Below, one piece after another: positions 47,419 through 59,338 of a DNA stretch of 64,000 nucleotides. The translations under genes were made by a program, and so were the position numbers. The stretch comes from Phallusia mammillata (Eukaryota; Chordata; Ascidiacea; Phlebobranchia; Ascidiidae), in assembly GCA_003260075.1 (NCBI GenBank), contig QLIY01000312.1:62001-126000 (forward strand), read 5' to 3'. How positions within the stretch are numbered: position 1 is the stretch's first letter; each line of letters begins with the position of its first letter. The notes beneath the pieces were generated by a model. The model worked only from the letters and a program-made list of their open reading frames with translations, searched no databases and was not told the DNA's origin.

Positions 47419-48680
47419 ATGACTAACAATACTTCAGCATTGGACGATACTTTTTCGATTGTAAGTGAATCGACAATCATTGAAAAGGTGGCAGTTGGAA
47501 CTGCCCCCCCCCCGCATTCATTGTATAAAACGGTTCACTCCAAAGAGGTTTGGGTTAAGAGGGCAAAGATTTTGAGCAAACTTGTTCTCGCTGGCATCAC
47601 GTTTTTCGCAGTCTTGCAAATTGCAGCTATCCTGACCAACAAAACGGAACATTTCCCCCCCCCCCGGTTATCTGACGATAACTTCGTTTGTATATCAGCT
47701 GCATTCACAACAGCAAGGCTTGCAACTCAACAACCGACTTTGCACAGCCTCTTGTTTTTTGTTGCTTCTGGTTGGATTGCTTGTTTTGATTGAAATTAAT
47801 TTAACTGTGTTTAACTCTACAGTGTGTTCTTGGATAGAGAATGCTGCAATTATCCCAGCCAGCACTTCGTTATATCTTGTTTACCTTTCTTTGTGGCTTC
47901 GCCAGCATTCATTGTATAAAACGGTTCACTCCAAAGAGGTTTGGGTTAAGAGAGCAAAGATTTTGAGCAAACTTGTTCTCGCTGGCATCACGTTTTTCGC
48001 TCTTATGCAAATTGCAGCTATCCTGACCAACAAAACGGAACATTTTTCAGAGATAAGATGCACCGCTGAACCTACCTTAATTCCCTTTCTAATGGCAAGT
48101 TCTGTTGGCCTTGTTCTATTTCAAGTTTCACTTCTGATTCTATATCTTTTGCCATTATCAACATACTACAGATTCTTGACAAATACCAAAGGTGTCTACA
48201 TTCGGTGTGCTTCGTGCACTGCAGTATGTGTAGCATCTGCAATTGCTTTTGTTTCTCTTCTACAATTTTATCCTGTTTTGATATCGAATCTTAACTGGAT
48301 AACTCACCCAATTTTAGCAAGTATGGGCCTTTCTTATTTTACCTTGAATGTCGTTACATCGATATTTTCTTATCCTGATTACAAGAAACGATTGTTTCCA
48401 TTCAAGATGATTCAGATTAGAAAATTGGGTAAAGTACATCCCTCCGAAACAACAGACAAGACCCCCCCCCCAGAAACGATTGTTTCCATTCAAGATGATT
48501 CAGATTAGAAAATTGGGTAGAGTACATCCCTCCGAAACTGCAGATAAGGGTGGTGTGTGGAATGCCGAATCGCAAACAGCTGCAGGAAACGCTGAAGGAG
48601 AAAATATTGAAATGCAAGTCTTCAGCATCTCGGAGAAAATCAACAGCAAATGGGAGCCAGTCAATATAAAAGAACAATGA
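47419..48680 (+). pseudogene. 7TM protein, cluster copy E (scrambled at C runs)
   Basis: It starts MTNNTSALDDTFSIVSES at 47419. After a C run (47504-47513) the sequence jumps ahead to the TM3-TM4 region (HSLYKTVHSKEVWVKRAK...), then after another run (47655-47665) jumps back to TM1 (GYLTITSFVYQLHSQQ) and reads on through TM7. A third run (48463-48472) repeats RLFPFKMIQIRKLG and the tail ends EPVNIKEQ at 48680 with TGA. All seven segments are present in the 47666-48462 portion, apart from the N-terminus. The order change at homopolymers points to misassembly of overlapping reads or alleles; alternatively this is a real pseudogene. Confidence 0.65.
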
Positions 48681-49597
48681 ACATTTTCAATAAGTTTGTT
48701 GGGTTTTGTAGGTGTGTTTCATATGTATTTTTTTGTCTTCAAGTGTGATTAGCTTGGACGTTTAGTTAAATGTTTTCTGTAAGGCGATTATAATTCGTTG
48801 ATATGATAAATCAATATCAATATACGGACCCTGGACACTTTTTGCACCTCAATTAAAACACGCAACGCAGAACAGTTATAAAACAAATAAACGTGAAAAC
48901 GTCAGTAATACATCAAGTCCTGTTTTTCTATTATAAGTCAGATAAAAACGGATTTTATGCGGTTGATTTATAACCCACAGGTTCTTTCACTTGAACGTTT
49001 TTACTTAAAACACGATAGAGCTACTAACACATTACCTCACCTGATAAGTTTGTTAATTTCCGGTAGGTAGCGTACACAAATCACATTTGTCTGGGAATCG
49101 CGATTAGTGTTAATACGAGGTTGATATAACAAAGAAAGTTTATCTACAAGTCCTAATATAATTACTCACCTGGGATCAGTTTTAAAGGCCACTTCTACAC
49201 TCACAGACATAGGCGTTTTTGCAACTGTTCTGTGATGTTAATAAAATGTCGAAAATTAGGTTCAGCTTACGCTTAAACCAAATTGAAGTTGGGTTGTAAT
49301 TAGGTGTATCCCTGTAACGGCCATCATGTTATTGTGTACAAAATTTACATTACCTTTTGCATTTTCGCGTGCAAAAGCATTTTATAAAACGACGAGAAAT
49401 GGACTTTGACTCGTCACAATAGGTTTTTAAAGATTTATTTAGCTAAGAAAATATAAGTCATTTTATTCTTATAGCACAGGGGTTCTTAAACTTTTTCGGT
49501 CGTGCATCACTTACTTTTTACTACTTTATTTATTCTCACGCCAGTATTCTTGTAAACTACGCATATGTTGCCCAGAAATTGTTGATACACTCAAAGT

Positions 49598-49598
<1 letters not shown>

Positions 49599-49685
<87 letters not shown>
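49599..49685 (+). repeat. 87-base pure C run
   Basis: Uninterrupted poly-C inside a hAT-like repeat. The sequence around CACAGGGGTTCTTAAACTTTTTCGG occurs both before it and again at 49927 after a second, short C run. Confidence 0.9.
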
Positions 49686-49686
<1 letters not shown>

Positions 49687-50544
49687 TACAGGGGTCACCA
49701 AACTACGGCCCGCGATCCCATTTTTTAGGTTTGACAACTTTGTTACTGTCAAGAATTAATCTACTCCCTACGAAAGTCTACTGTTACGACATGTAAAATT
49801 AATATTACCGACTTTCATAGGATTGCAAAGTCCAAAGCCAGTTTATTACGTAAACAAAACAAAAGACAAAACAAAAAGTGTTAATTGTGTGCTGACAATT
49901 GCCTCCCCCCCCCCCATTTTATTCTTATAGCACAGGGGTTCTTAAACTTTTTCGGTCGTGCACCACTTGACACTCTTTTATTTATTCTCACGCCAGTATT
50001 CTTGTAAACTGCGCATATGTTGCCCAGAAATTGTTGATACACTCAAAGTCAAGGCAATCTCTAATGCGAAATTGCGAACAAATAAAGAATGCGCAGCCGA
50101 CTATATAGTACAGGGGTCACCAAACTACAGCCCGCGATCCCATTNTGTTAATTGTGCGCAAACAATTGCCTTATTGTGTTACTTGTGACGTAATATACAA
50201 ACATTCCTTGTAAGATGAGACTAACTATACAATTTAACAGATTTTAAATGGGTTTTTAAAATGACCCCCCAAAAAATCTTGGCACCCCTATAAAAATACT
50301 CTCGTGGGCTAAGCTTGAGAAGACTGCACTAGGGCATGTAAACTATAAACGGCACGCGCGAATTAGTATTAAACGTATCCGGCCCGCGGTGTAGAAAAGT
50401 TTGGTTAGTACAACTGAACATCCATTTCAGAGTAATGAAGCGTTTACTTAAAGCTATAAGTTCGAAATCAGTGCCGACATAATTGAAATGCATTCATTTA
50501 CAATTGTTTGCAAGGTGAAAACTTTGCTGCCATAATGTGCTGCG

Positions 50545-52340
50545 CATCCTATCTGGGTTTTTTTCTCTGTTAAATTTTGGATGTGAAATTGTTGAAATTT
50601 ATTACTGTTCATTCGTCCACACAAGATAACAAAGAAAGAAAAGACACTTTTTGTGGATGTTAAACAGTCAGCTCTTATTGAGATGCAATAAAACAGACCA
50701 AACAATTTGTAATGAACTTTTTTGTTTACACTGTAGCCGCCCTTTACAATCGTCATAAGGATAGTCTGGTTACCCTCCAAAGTTACAATAAACTACGTTG
50801 AAATCTTTTTGAAATAATGCACAGTAGGTGGTTTACTTTCCTTTAATTCTGAGGATTAGTGTTCCCGCCAAAAGGCGCACATGCAATAAATTCAATCGCC
50901 TCTGTTTCGGTTTGCTATAAAAATAACACTGTTTTTGAAAAAAAAAAACATTTAATCTTTTACGTCACCATGTGGCAAGTATGCGCAGGATAGTTTTGAA
51001 AACGAATGTTTTTGTTATTTTCGACGGCTGGTTATAAATGTGCTAAAAACCCACAAAAAACTTTTAAAATAGCTTTTTACAAGCTGGACATTGATATCAG
51101 TGTTATACAAAGCAGTTGTTCGTTGGAGAAAACTGCCCTTACAGCGTTATGATAAAACAGTCAATATTTTAAGTGTGTGGTGAAATGATTTTGATTACTA
51201 AACTGAAAAAAGTACCAAAATGATGTTCTTTTTCCTTAATTACATCTTCAATCGAAATTCCACCTTTAATATGAGTGAAAATATTTATTTATATGAGTGA
51301 AAATAAAATCCCCCCCCCCCCCCCAGTTTATGAACCCCTGTTCTAGCATGTTCTGTACAAACTTAAGGTGTTTGTTTATCATTGCACATACTTCCTCCTT
51401 TTTATACTGTCGTTTCTGGTTCAAGTTTTAAATAGAACACTGCCGCTCGTACCTGAGAAAAAGCACAACAGGTCAGTTAGAGGGCGTTATGACTTTATAA
51501 CATTGGACATTTGCGACCAAATAAATTCTATACTTAAAGGGAAAAATGTTCACTGTTATACAAAGATTTTGCATTACCGTAAATAAGATGTTTTTCATCC
51601 TATCTGGGTTTTTTCTCTGTTAAATTTTGGATGTGAAATTGTTGAAATTTATTACTGTTCATTCGTCCACACAAGATAACAAAGAAAGAAAAGACACTTT
51701 TTGTGGATGTTAAACAGTCAGCTCTTATTGAGATGCAATAAAACAGACCAAACAATTTGTAATGAACTTTTTTGTTTACACTGTAGCCGCCCTTTACAAT
51801 CGTCATAAGGATAGTCTGGTTACCCTCCAAAGTTACAATAAACTACGTTGAAATCTTTTTGAAATAATGCACAGTAGGTGGTTTACTTTCCTTTAATTCT
51901 GAGGATTAGTGTTCCCGCCAAAAGGCGCACATGCAATAAATTCAATCGCCTCTGTTTCGGTTTGCTATAAAAATAACACTGTTTTTGAAAAAAAAAAACA
52001 TTTAATCTTTTACGTCACCATGTGGCAAGTATGCGCCGCATAGTTTTGAAAACGAATGTTTTTGTTATTTTCGACGGCTGGTTATAAATGTGCTAAAAAC
52101 CCACAAAAAACTTTTAAAATAGCTTTTTACAAGCTGGACATTGATATAAGTGTTATACAAAGCAGTTGTTCGTTGGAGAAAACTGCCCTTACAGCGTTAT
52201 GATAAAACAGTCAATATTTTAAGTGTGTGGTGAAATGATTTTGATTACTAAACTGAAAAAAGTACCAAAATGATGTTCTTTTTCCTTAATTACATCTTCA
52301 ATCGAAATTCCACCTTTAATATGAGTGAAAATATTTAACA
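50545..52340. repeat. Direct duplication of about 745 bp
   Basis: 50545-51290 and 51596-52340 are almost identical; I noted only a few differences, for example ATGCGCAGGATAG against ATGCGCCGCATAG. They are separated by about 305 bases that include a C run at 51310-51324. Near identity over this length suggests alternative haplotypes placed in series, or a very recent duplication. Confidence 0.85.
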
Positions 52341-54729
52341 TTTTTTCCTGCTTGTTTGTTTTCTTCAATGCAAAACGTTTGTGTTTTGTGGTTTTTTTAA
52401 GTTGTTGCCATAAACAGTGAAACGTATGCGCTATTCTGTTATGTGCTAAATTTACCTAATGGTACCGTATATGCTAAATTACCTAAAGTGCTATTTCTGA
52501 AAGTAGTTGCATCATTGCTTTTGTAAAATGTTTAGTTGAGGCAAATCATCCATTGTTATTAACTTAAACTTCTGTGAATAACAATAGTTAGTTGTTATTT
52601 GTTTGTTTAAACTTTAAAGCAATGTGGTAAACAAATACATTTTTGTTTCACAGTTTGATGTATGTGATGTTATTCACCATCATCTTTATAATCTTGCGGT
52701 TCAGGCTTAGGAATGGATTACACCAACTTGACTGCAAAATGAAGCATATACTGTTTGCCAGACAAATGTTTGTATATATATGTTTATGTGAGTACAGTAT
52801 TGTTTCAAATCTTCTCTTTTTACTTTAAATGTGTCAAAGGTAAGTGTTTGAAACTTTATTTATCCTACCCTGGATACTTGATAAACTGTATTTCTATTTC
52901 AAAAAAGTACTTTTTTGCAGGGCAAGTTGCCTATCAGGCTTATGCACTGTTTTGTCAAGTTTTGTATTTTACCTGTGCCCACTAAACTGGTAAGCTATAA
53001 ACAAACCTCTAACATGATACCAGTAAATAAAACTTTAACATCATGGACCACATCAAGTGGATACCTGAAATATTTTAGCAGGTGCTTCAAACAGGTTTTG
53101 TTGGAAAGGGTTATGCTTTTGTTACAAAACCATTTTGCATGATGTCAATTTTTCATGTTTTGTTTTATATGTTGTATAAAAGAACCAAGAACCACACTGG
53201 TAAGCTATAAAATATTTTACATGAATAATTGTAATTATCTATTGCAAAGTACTGAAGATAAAGTACAATATGTTTAAAAAACTGCATGACTAATTTGGTT
53301 TATGGTTTGTGTATAAAATATGGTCTCAGTTTTTGAGATAACTGAACTTACGAACATTTAGTTAGCATAGCCATAATAGCGTGCACTTGCATTGTTGATG
53401 AATACAACTTTTTGAGCCCCTATAACCCATGGTGAAAGCAAGATTGAAGTCTACAGTGTGCTCAAAGGAACAAGTGTTTTGTGGCATTGGAGGGATACTG
53501 GTCAGAATAACCATATTAACAGAAGGAATATTTTCAGTAACCTCAAGAAACCATTCTTGTATACGATTGCATATGATTCCTGGTTTGATATTATTTCTGG
53601 AAAACCAGATGATTGACGTTTTTGCTAGGGCGAACAAGCTTTGGCCATCGTAAATCTGCACATTAGAGGAATGTTGTGTTTGTGGCCCCCCCCCCATATT
53701 ATTTCTGGAAAACCAGATGATTGACGTTTTTGCTAGGGCGAACTAGCTTTGGCCATCGTAAATCTGCACATTAGAGGAATGTTGTGTTTGTGATATTGGT
53801 TTTTGAGTCCAAAGTGAACTATAGGTTGTACCTGATCTACATCAGTCGGCTAATGAAAAGCATTCCTATGGCGCAAGGGATATTGAAAGTTCGTTGTTTT
53901 AATGAAGTGACACAATTGGTCGAGAATTCTTCGTGTCTGCAGGGGAAGCTACTTGTTATTTCAGGTAAATGTCCCAAAGCAGGTGAAATCACACGTTTTT
54001 AATAAATTGCAATTATGTCTGTGTAAGTTCATCATTTACCCCCCCCCCTCTTTATAATCTTGCGGTTCAGGCTTAGGAATGGATTACACCAACTTGGCTG
54101 CAAAATGAAGCATATACTGTTTGCCAGACAAATGTTTGTATTTGTNGTCAACCTTTCTTGGAAAGTTCTGTTAGCGTTACTTGCTTTTTGTTTCCTGTTT
54201 GGCATAATCTATATCACTGCAGAGTGCGGAAGATGTTTTACTGCTAAATGCGTCTTGCGCGAGTCTCTGATGCCAGATGTATCTCAATGAACCAGGAGTA
54301 GGATTGTGACGTAACAATGTAGAAATTGTGATGCGTAACAATGCGCATTGTGACGCAATAAAAGTAACTTGAACAGTTGTGTATTACTACTCTATGAACA
54401 AAGAAATAAAGCAAACAATAAATGCCAATTTTTCAGAATGAAGTTCGCCATAAATTACGTAGGCGATTAAGTTGCCAATATATGTCATTTCAAAAAATAC
54501 TCCGCGGGCCACTCAGAATCTTCCGGCGGGCCACGGGTTGGACACCCCTGTTCTAATGGGAGCAGGATTGTTTGGAATTTAAACATTCGTTTGTTTTTCT
54601 GATCTCCAATGTTGTATGGTACAATACTCCCCATGTACAGCCTACAAGTAATGTTATGTCAGTTATGTGTTTCGTCCGGGGTAAACAAAAAATATTAAAC
54701 GAACTAAAAAAGGAGCATAAATCCCTCTT

Positions 54730-55110
54730 ATCTACATTCGCTGTGCTTCGAGTAGCCTACTGCAGTTTGTGTTGCAACTGTGATTACTTTTGTGTCCTTT
54801 CTGCCATTTTCTAGATCCTTAATTTTAAATACTGAATGGATGACGCATCCCGTTTTTGGCGGTTTGTCCTGTGGTATTTCATTACCAAAGTCATTACTTT
54901 AGTATTTTCTTTTCCCATTTACAAGAAACGGTTGTTGCCCTACAAGATGATTCTGTTTGGAAAATTGGGAAAGGTCAATCCACCAGAAACTGCAGACAAA
55001 GATGGTGCGTGGAATTTTGAATCAACTGACATGCAAGCTGGTATAGGTAACATTAGAAAAAAGTGCAAGTCTTTAGTGTGTTAGGGAAAATCAACAGCAA
55101 GTCGAAATCA
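54730..55110 (+). pseudogene. 7TM family fragment, copy G (C-terminal part)
   Basis: ATCTACATTCGCTGTGCTTCG (54735) corresponds to the conserved YIRCAS before TM6. The frame then shifts, and from about 54836 the sequence reads through a TM7-like segment to FPIYKKRLLPYKMILFGKLG and ETADKDGAWNFES before decaying. TM1-TM5 are absent. It is a genuine decayed relic, since no homopolymer accounts for its breaks. Confidence 0.8.
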
Positions 55111-55936
55111 GAAGTAAAGAAACATAAAATTATTTATTATACTCGTGAACTTATATTTTTGTGTTGTTGTAACTTTGACACATAGTTTGGGCTTGATGTC
55201 GACTTAACATCAGTTGGTACAGCTACTACACCACTACTCTCGGCAGTCGTATTGTTACCTAATTTTCGATAGGTTGCGAATTATTTATTAAGCGGCTAAT
55301 TAGGGGTAGGGTTGAGAAGTATGTTTTTAATTTTTTTTTACATTAGAACTAACTTTTTGGATTAGTTTCCTTGGTATTTTGATGATAATACCTAACCCCA
55401 ACCCTAATAGCCCTAACCGTCAGCATATTTTGAGATATACCGTTTTCAATAGGGATTAGTGCTCTTTGCGCTACCTATAAAAAAATAGTTAAATGTGGGT
55501 CTGCCGTGAGGTATGGTGTTAGTGGATTTTCCGAATAATTTTCACGTGTGATATTACTCTTTAACTTACAAGACTACAAGTTTTGTTTCCGATTAGATTT
55601 GCTAAGTTATTTTTTGTTAGTTTAGTCTTATAAAATCTTAACTCAGCAATAACCTGTGTATGAAGGCTGAAGAAGCGAAATTTTTATTGACTCCGAAAAT
55701 ATCTAAGATCTACCGTTTCTTGGTGCATATTTTACAGTTCGGTAAAATTATTCCCACGGTATTCGCTTAGCTGATTAAACTGTGCCTGCAACGTTTGCAG
55801 TTGTATTTGATGCGAATTCAGAAACCATAACACATCCTACTTTACAAACATAGGGACAACGTATTGAATAACAAAAACTTATAATATATTACGACAAAAA
55901 TAAAACGTGTCTATTATAAAGTCTCTGTCATAAACT
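55111..55936. other. Intergenic, nothing recognised
   Basis: AT-rich sequence between the 7TM relic and the hAT-like MITE at 55937. It contains AACCCTAA-like words near 55395-55415, too few and too degenerate to be a telomeric tract. No coding region seen. Confidence 0.4.
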
Positions 55937-56115
55937 TAGTGGTAGGATTCAAATTTTTTGTCAGCCGGTTTCATCACAAAAGTCATTTTTTTCAGCTGGT
56001 TTTGTTACAAAAGTCCATTGACAGAAACCAGTAATGCTAACCGGTTCGCTGATCTCATAAAATTTCATACGGCGGTTCTATAAAATCGGTGCGAACCGGC
56101 TGAATCCCACCACTG
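55937..56115. mobile_element. hAT-like MITE, copy 2 (inverted)
   Basis: Ends TAGTGGTAGGATTCAAA and GGCTGAATCCCACCACTG. The 8-base target duplication CATAAACT is exact (55929-55936 and 56116-56123). The interior matches the 2158-2387 element in reverse orientation (AGTAATGCTAACCGGTTCGCTGATCTC). It lies just past the 3' end of 7TM copy F. Confidence 0.9.
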
Positions 56116-56144
56116 CATAAACTGTACAATGCTTCGAAGCAAAA

Positions 56145-57176
56145 TCATTTTTCAGATTGTTTATCTTGATTTTGGTCCGGTTGGTTGTCGATTTTTTCCG
56201 AGACGTTGAATACTTTCATTTCTATGTTTCTTTTATCTTTGTTTTCTGCAGCAGTTTGGTCGTTTGGCAAATCCGGATTCCACACACCATTGTTGTCAGG
56301 ATTTTCGGAAGGATGGACCTTTACTAATTTTCCAATCTGAATCATCTTGAAGGAGAAGAACCGTTTCTTGTAATCAGGAAAAGAAAATATCGAAGTAATG
56401 ACATTGAGCATAAAATGCAACGACAGGGAAATAACAGAAAACAACTGGGTGGGACATCCAATCAAATTTTATTATCATAGGCCTGGAGAACCGTAGAAAC
56501 ACCAAAAAAGCAACGGCAGATCCCCCCCCCCAGCACAACGAATGTAGACACCCTTGGTATTTGTCAAATATCTGTAGTGTGTCGACAACGGCAAGAGATA
56601 AAGAACCAGAAGGGCAACTTGAAACAGAACAAGACCTATTGAACCTACCATTGCAAAGCTTACTATGGTAGGCCGTGACATACATCGTTTCATCGGTCAA
56701 TGCTGTGACTGCGACAAGAAAGTAACTACAATTTGTATCAGAGAAAAAAATGTGATACCAGTCAGAACAAATTTGCTCAAAATCTTTGCTCTTTTTACCC
56801 ACACCTCATCAGAGCGAACTGTCTTGTACACTGCATGTTGACGAAGCCACAAAGAAAGATAAACCAGATAAACCGCGATACTAGCTGGGACCACGGTGAA
56901 ATTTACCAACCAGGTACACACTGTAGAGTTGAATTTCTTCAAAATTATCTCTACTAACAGAGCCATTGCAGCCCAAAACATAAGGAAACAAGAGGCTGTG
57001 CAAAGTCGGTTGTTGAGTTGCAAGCCTTTCTGTTGTGAATGCAGCTGATACACAAACGAAGTTATTGTCAGATAACCCGTTATTGCGATTAACGTTCCGA
57101 CTGACATCCTGTCAATGATTGTCGATTCACTCACAATCGTGAAAGTATCATTCAACGTTGAAGAGTTATTGGCCAT
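56145..57176 (-). pseudogene. 7TM protein, cluster copy F (in-frame stop)
   Basis: It starts MANNSSTLNDTFTIVSES at 57176. TM1-TM4 read without interruption to SQSQH, then TGA (56699-56697) where copy A has TGG (H-W-P-I-K-R-C). The same frame continues PMKRCMSRP through TM5 to GVYIRCA, where a C run at 56522-56531 replaces part of TM6 and shifts the frame. TM7 and the tail (PDYKKRFFSFKMIQ, ending NQDKQSEK) follow to 56145. The tail diverges most from the other copies (NNGVWNPDLPNDQTA), so F is an older branch. The nonsense codon is not at a homopolymer and may be a real inactivating mutation. Confidence 0.75.
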
Positions 57177-58587
57177 ATCTGCTACACTATGTCTTATTAC
57201 CTATTACAGAAACACAATTTGATGCATTAAACTTCCCTATTCGCAAAACGTCTTGCTGACACGAACGTAAAACGAGATAAACTAAATGGCTTAACTTTCC
57301 TATTTATTACCAAGTGAAAAATATACATACAAAGTACAATTGTACATCTGCTGCTTTGGGGCCCAAGTGCCAACTATAGGACATCGTTTTTGTATTTTTT
57401 GAGGTTTTTATTTACATCAAAATACTGAATAAAACTCAATATGTGGCTGCGGCATTTTAAGAACGATCTGTATTGGCGTTTGCGCCCTTTTGTGCTGCCC
57501 AGTTGGTTTTTAAAATAATTGTTTATTACATATGTTTCAACCAAAACAAAACTCAGATTTTTTATATCTGCACAACACGTACATCATTTTTGCCTCTATA
57601 CTGATCAAATCTACGTCGAGTGTGTTACGGATCTTACATATTATACCCGTTTTCGTGATGTTGTATGCATTGGTTAGCTTCATGTTACAGCTAAACAGGG
57701 TTGCATGCGTAACACCGGTCAAGCATACGTCAATTGTGAGCGCGTTAATTTTGTCGGACCATATGGCATATTTTGATATTTTACAGGTAATCACTAACCA
57801 ACCACCTATTTGGTTATGGGACGACATATGGTCGAATGAAAGCACTCAGCTTAATTTGTTGTTAGTCTAAACAACCGCACGTTAACTCAACTTGTTAACC
57901 GCAACATAAGCCGGTCGCATGATAAAATTAAAAGCCTATTCGAGGTTAAAACAATTAAAATTAGCTCATCATATGGTTAATATACACTAATATACACCAG
58001 GGAGCCATTCGTTTTGTACGCATGCAATTTGGTTCATTTAATTGTGCTTCTCAGAATATTTATTAAAATGTTTTTAACCCATAGAATTGACAAGGCCAAA
58101 ATGTTTGGTAAAGTATTTCATTTTAACACCGCTTTTGGTGGTTTAAAATTGCTTCATAGTAAGCACGACAGAGTGTAACATAACCCAAAGCTTCTCACCA
58201 ACTAAAAAACATAATTTTTGTACCTAAGATTGCGGCTAATTTGAGCTGACAAATGTATTTTTTACCCTGAAGTGTTATTTACCCTGATGAAGGCGACCTG
58301 TATGGGACGTCGAAACGTCGGAATAAAAATACACTTGCAAGAAGAGCTCTAAAAACTTGATATTATGCCTGGCATTGTTATTTTCTCCAAAGTTAACTCT
58401 TTTCAACTTAGTACCGCAGTGATTTTAAAATAGATGAACATTGGGAAAAGCTTTATGTAGAATTTCGTGTTGCTTTACGTAGAATCTGTCAGCTGAGTGG
58501 TAAGCATTTGTTTTGGTCTGCTTAATGACCGGCTGATTCGGTATGACGCCTTAAATGGGCCTGGCGTACTTTGATGTGTGTTTAATT
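57177..58587. other. Intergenic flank
   Basis: It has a block at about 57700-57785 distantly related to the 7TM upstream block (GGACCATATGGCATATTTTGA), in the opposite orientation relative to its gene. A hammerhead-like motif is at 58284-58320. No gene recognised. Confidence 0.45.
58284..58320 (+). ncRNA. Hammerhead-like / Penelope-type 3' motif
   Basis: CTGATGA (58284-58290) is followed by AGGCGACCTGTATGGGACGTC and GAAAC (58312-58316), then GTCGG. GGCGAC and GACGTC can pair with one mismatch as stem II. This CTGATGA-AGGC-...-GAAACGTC pattern is characteristic of hammerhead motifs carried by Penelope-like retroelements (family knowledge). In another frame it reads PDEGDLYG. No reverse transcriptase was recognised nearby, so it is an isolated remnant at best. 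Confidence 0.4.
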
Positions 58588-59002
58588 CAGTGGTTCTCAG
58601 CCGAGTTCTAATGATTCGCACAAGGAAATTGATCAAGCGCGACTTAAAAAATGTTTTAGCGTTTTAAATAACATGAAACTTGCTTAAAAACATTCTTCAT
58701 AGGCAACAAACCAAAATGCATTGTGAAATTTTAACCCCATTGTGATGTACCAGAGGTTAATTGTCTGTGGCAAAAACGCCACGTTATAGTGTAATGGCAT
58801 TTTTGTTGATTTCCGATGTCGCAACCCAGCAAAACGATTGAAATTTTAGTCCTGGTCCAAACATGGTTTGTATATTCTGCACAATGTTTTGGTTGCTTGT
58901 TAATGAAAAAGGACAAAAAATACCAAAACCTTCAAAAGGGTCCGCGATTAGCTTGATAGTATCAAGAAAGGTCCGCAATGGCAAAAAGGTTGAGAATCAC
59001 TG
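58588..59002. mobile_element. hAT-like element with CAGTGGTTCTCA ends
   Basis: Left end CAGTGGTTCTCAGCC and right end GGTTGAGAATCACTG are inverted repeats. The flanks GTTTAATT (58580-58587) and GTTTAAAT (59003-59010) match 7 of 8. These termini are typical of hAT/Charlie-type elements. No intact transposase. Confidence 0.82.
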
Positions 59003-59338
59003 GTTTAAATTCATGTACGTCATACTTTCGCCGCTAGGGTTTCTAGCCTACGAAATCTTAAACGAAACGACACCGCAAATCTTTGCAAGGCTTGTATTCG
59101 AGCTGCGCCACATGGAGGCGCTATGGCACAGTGCACGTCCAAAAAGCGGATGAGCGATATAGAAATTGTACGAGAGCGCTAACGGTCTGTTCGAGGCGAT
59201 TTCCCTGACCGGATTGTCCGAAGTAATTTTGTCAAATCTTTGTGCCACTGAGCGCCACAGTCAAAGCGTGAACTTTAAAACAAACAAAAAACAACGATTT
59301 TTCCCACCACGAAAAATATAAGAATTGAAAGTAAAGGA

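Larger units (their letters stand above)
48681..54729. other. Intergenic, duplicated and repeat-rich
   Basis: No gene recognised. It includes repeated copies of an element beginning CAGGGGTTCTTAAAC (49480 and 49927), GGCCCGCGATCCC repeats, an 87-base C run at 49599-49685, a roughly 745-base direct duplication (50545-51290 and 51596-52340), and a C-run-linked duplication at 52675-52770 / 54050-54140. Single N bases at 50144 and 54146 mark joins. Confidence 0.55.

Noticed and set aside
50454..51830. Two near-identical minus-strand ORFs of 76 and 108 residues
   Set aside because: They are identical because the DNA is duplicated; no domain, and the open frame is short enough for chance.
55390..55420. 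AACCCTAA words suggesting interstitial telomere sequence
   Set aside because: Only two or three imperfect words, no array.
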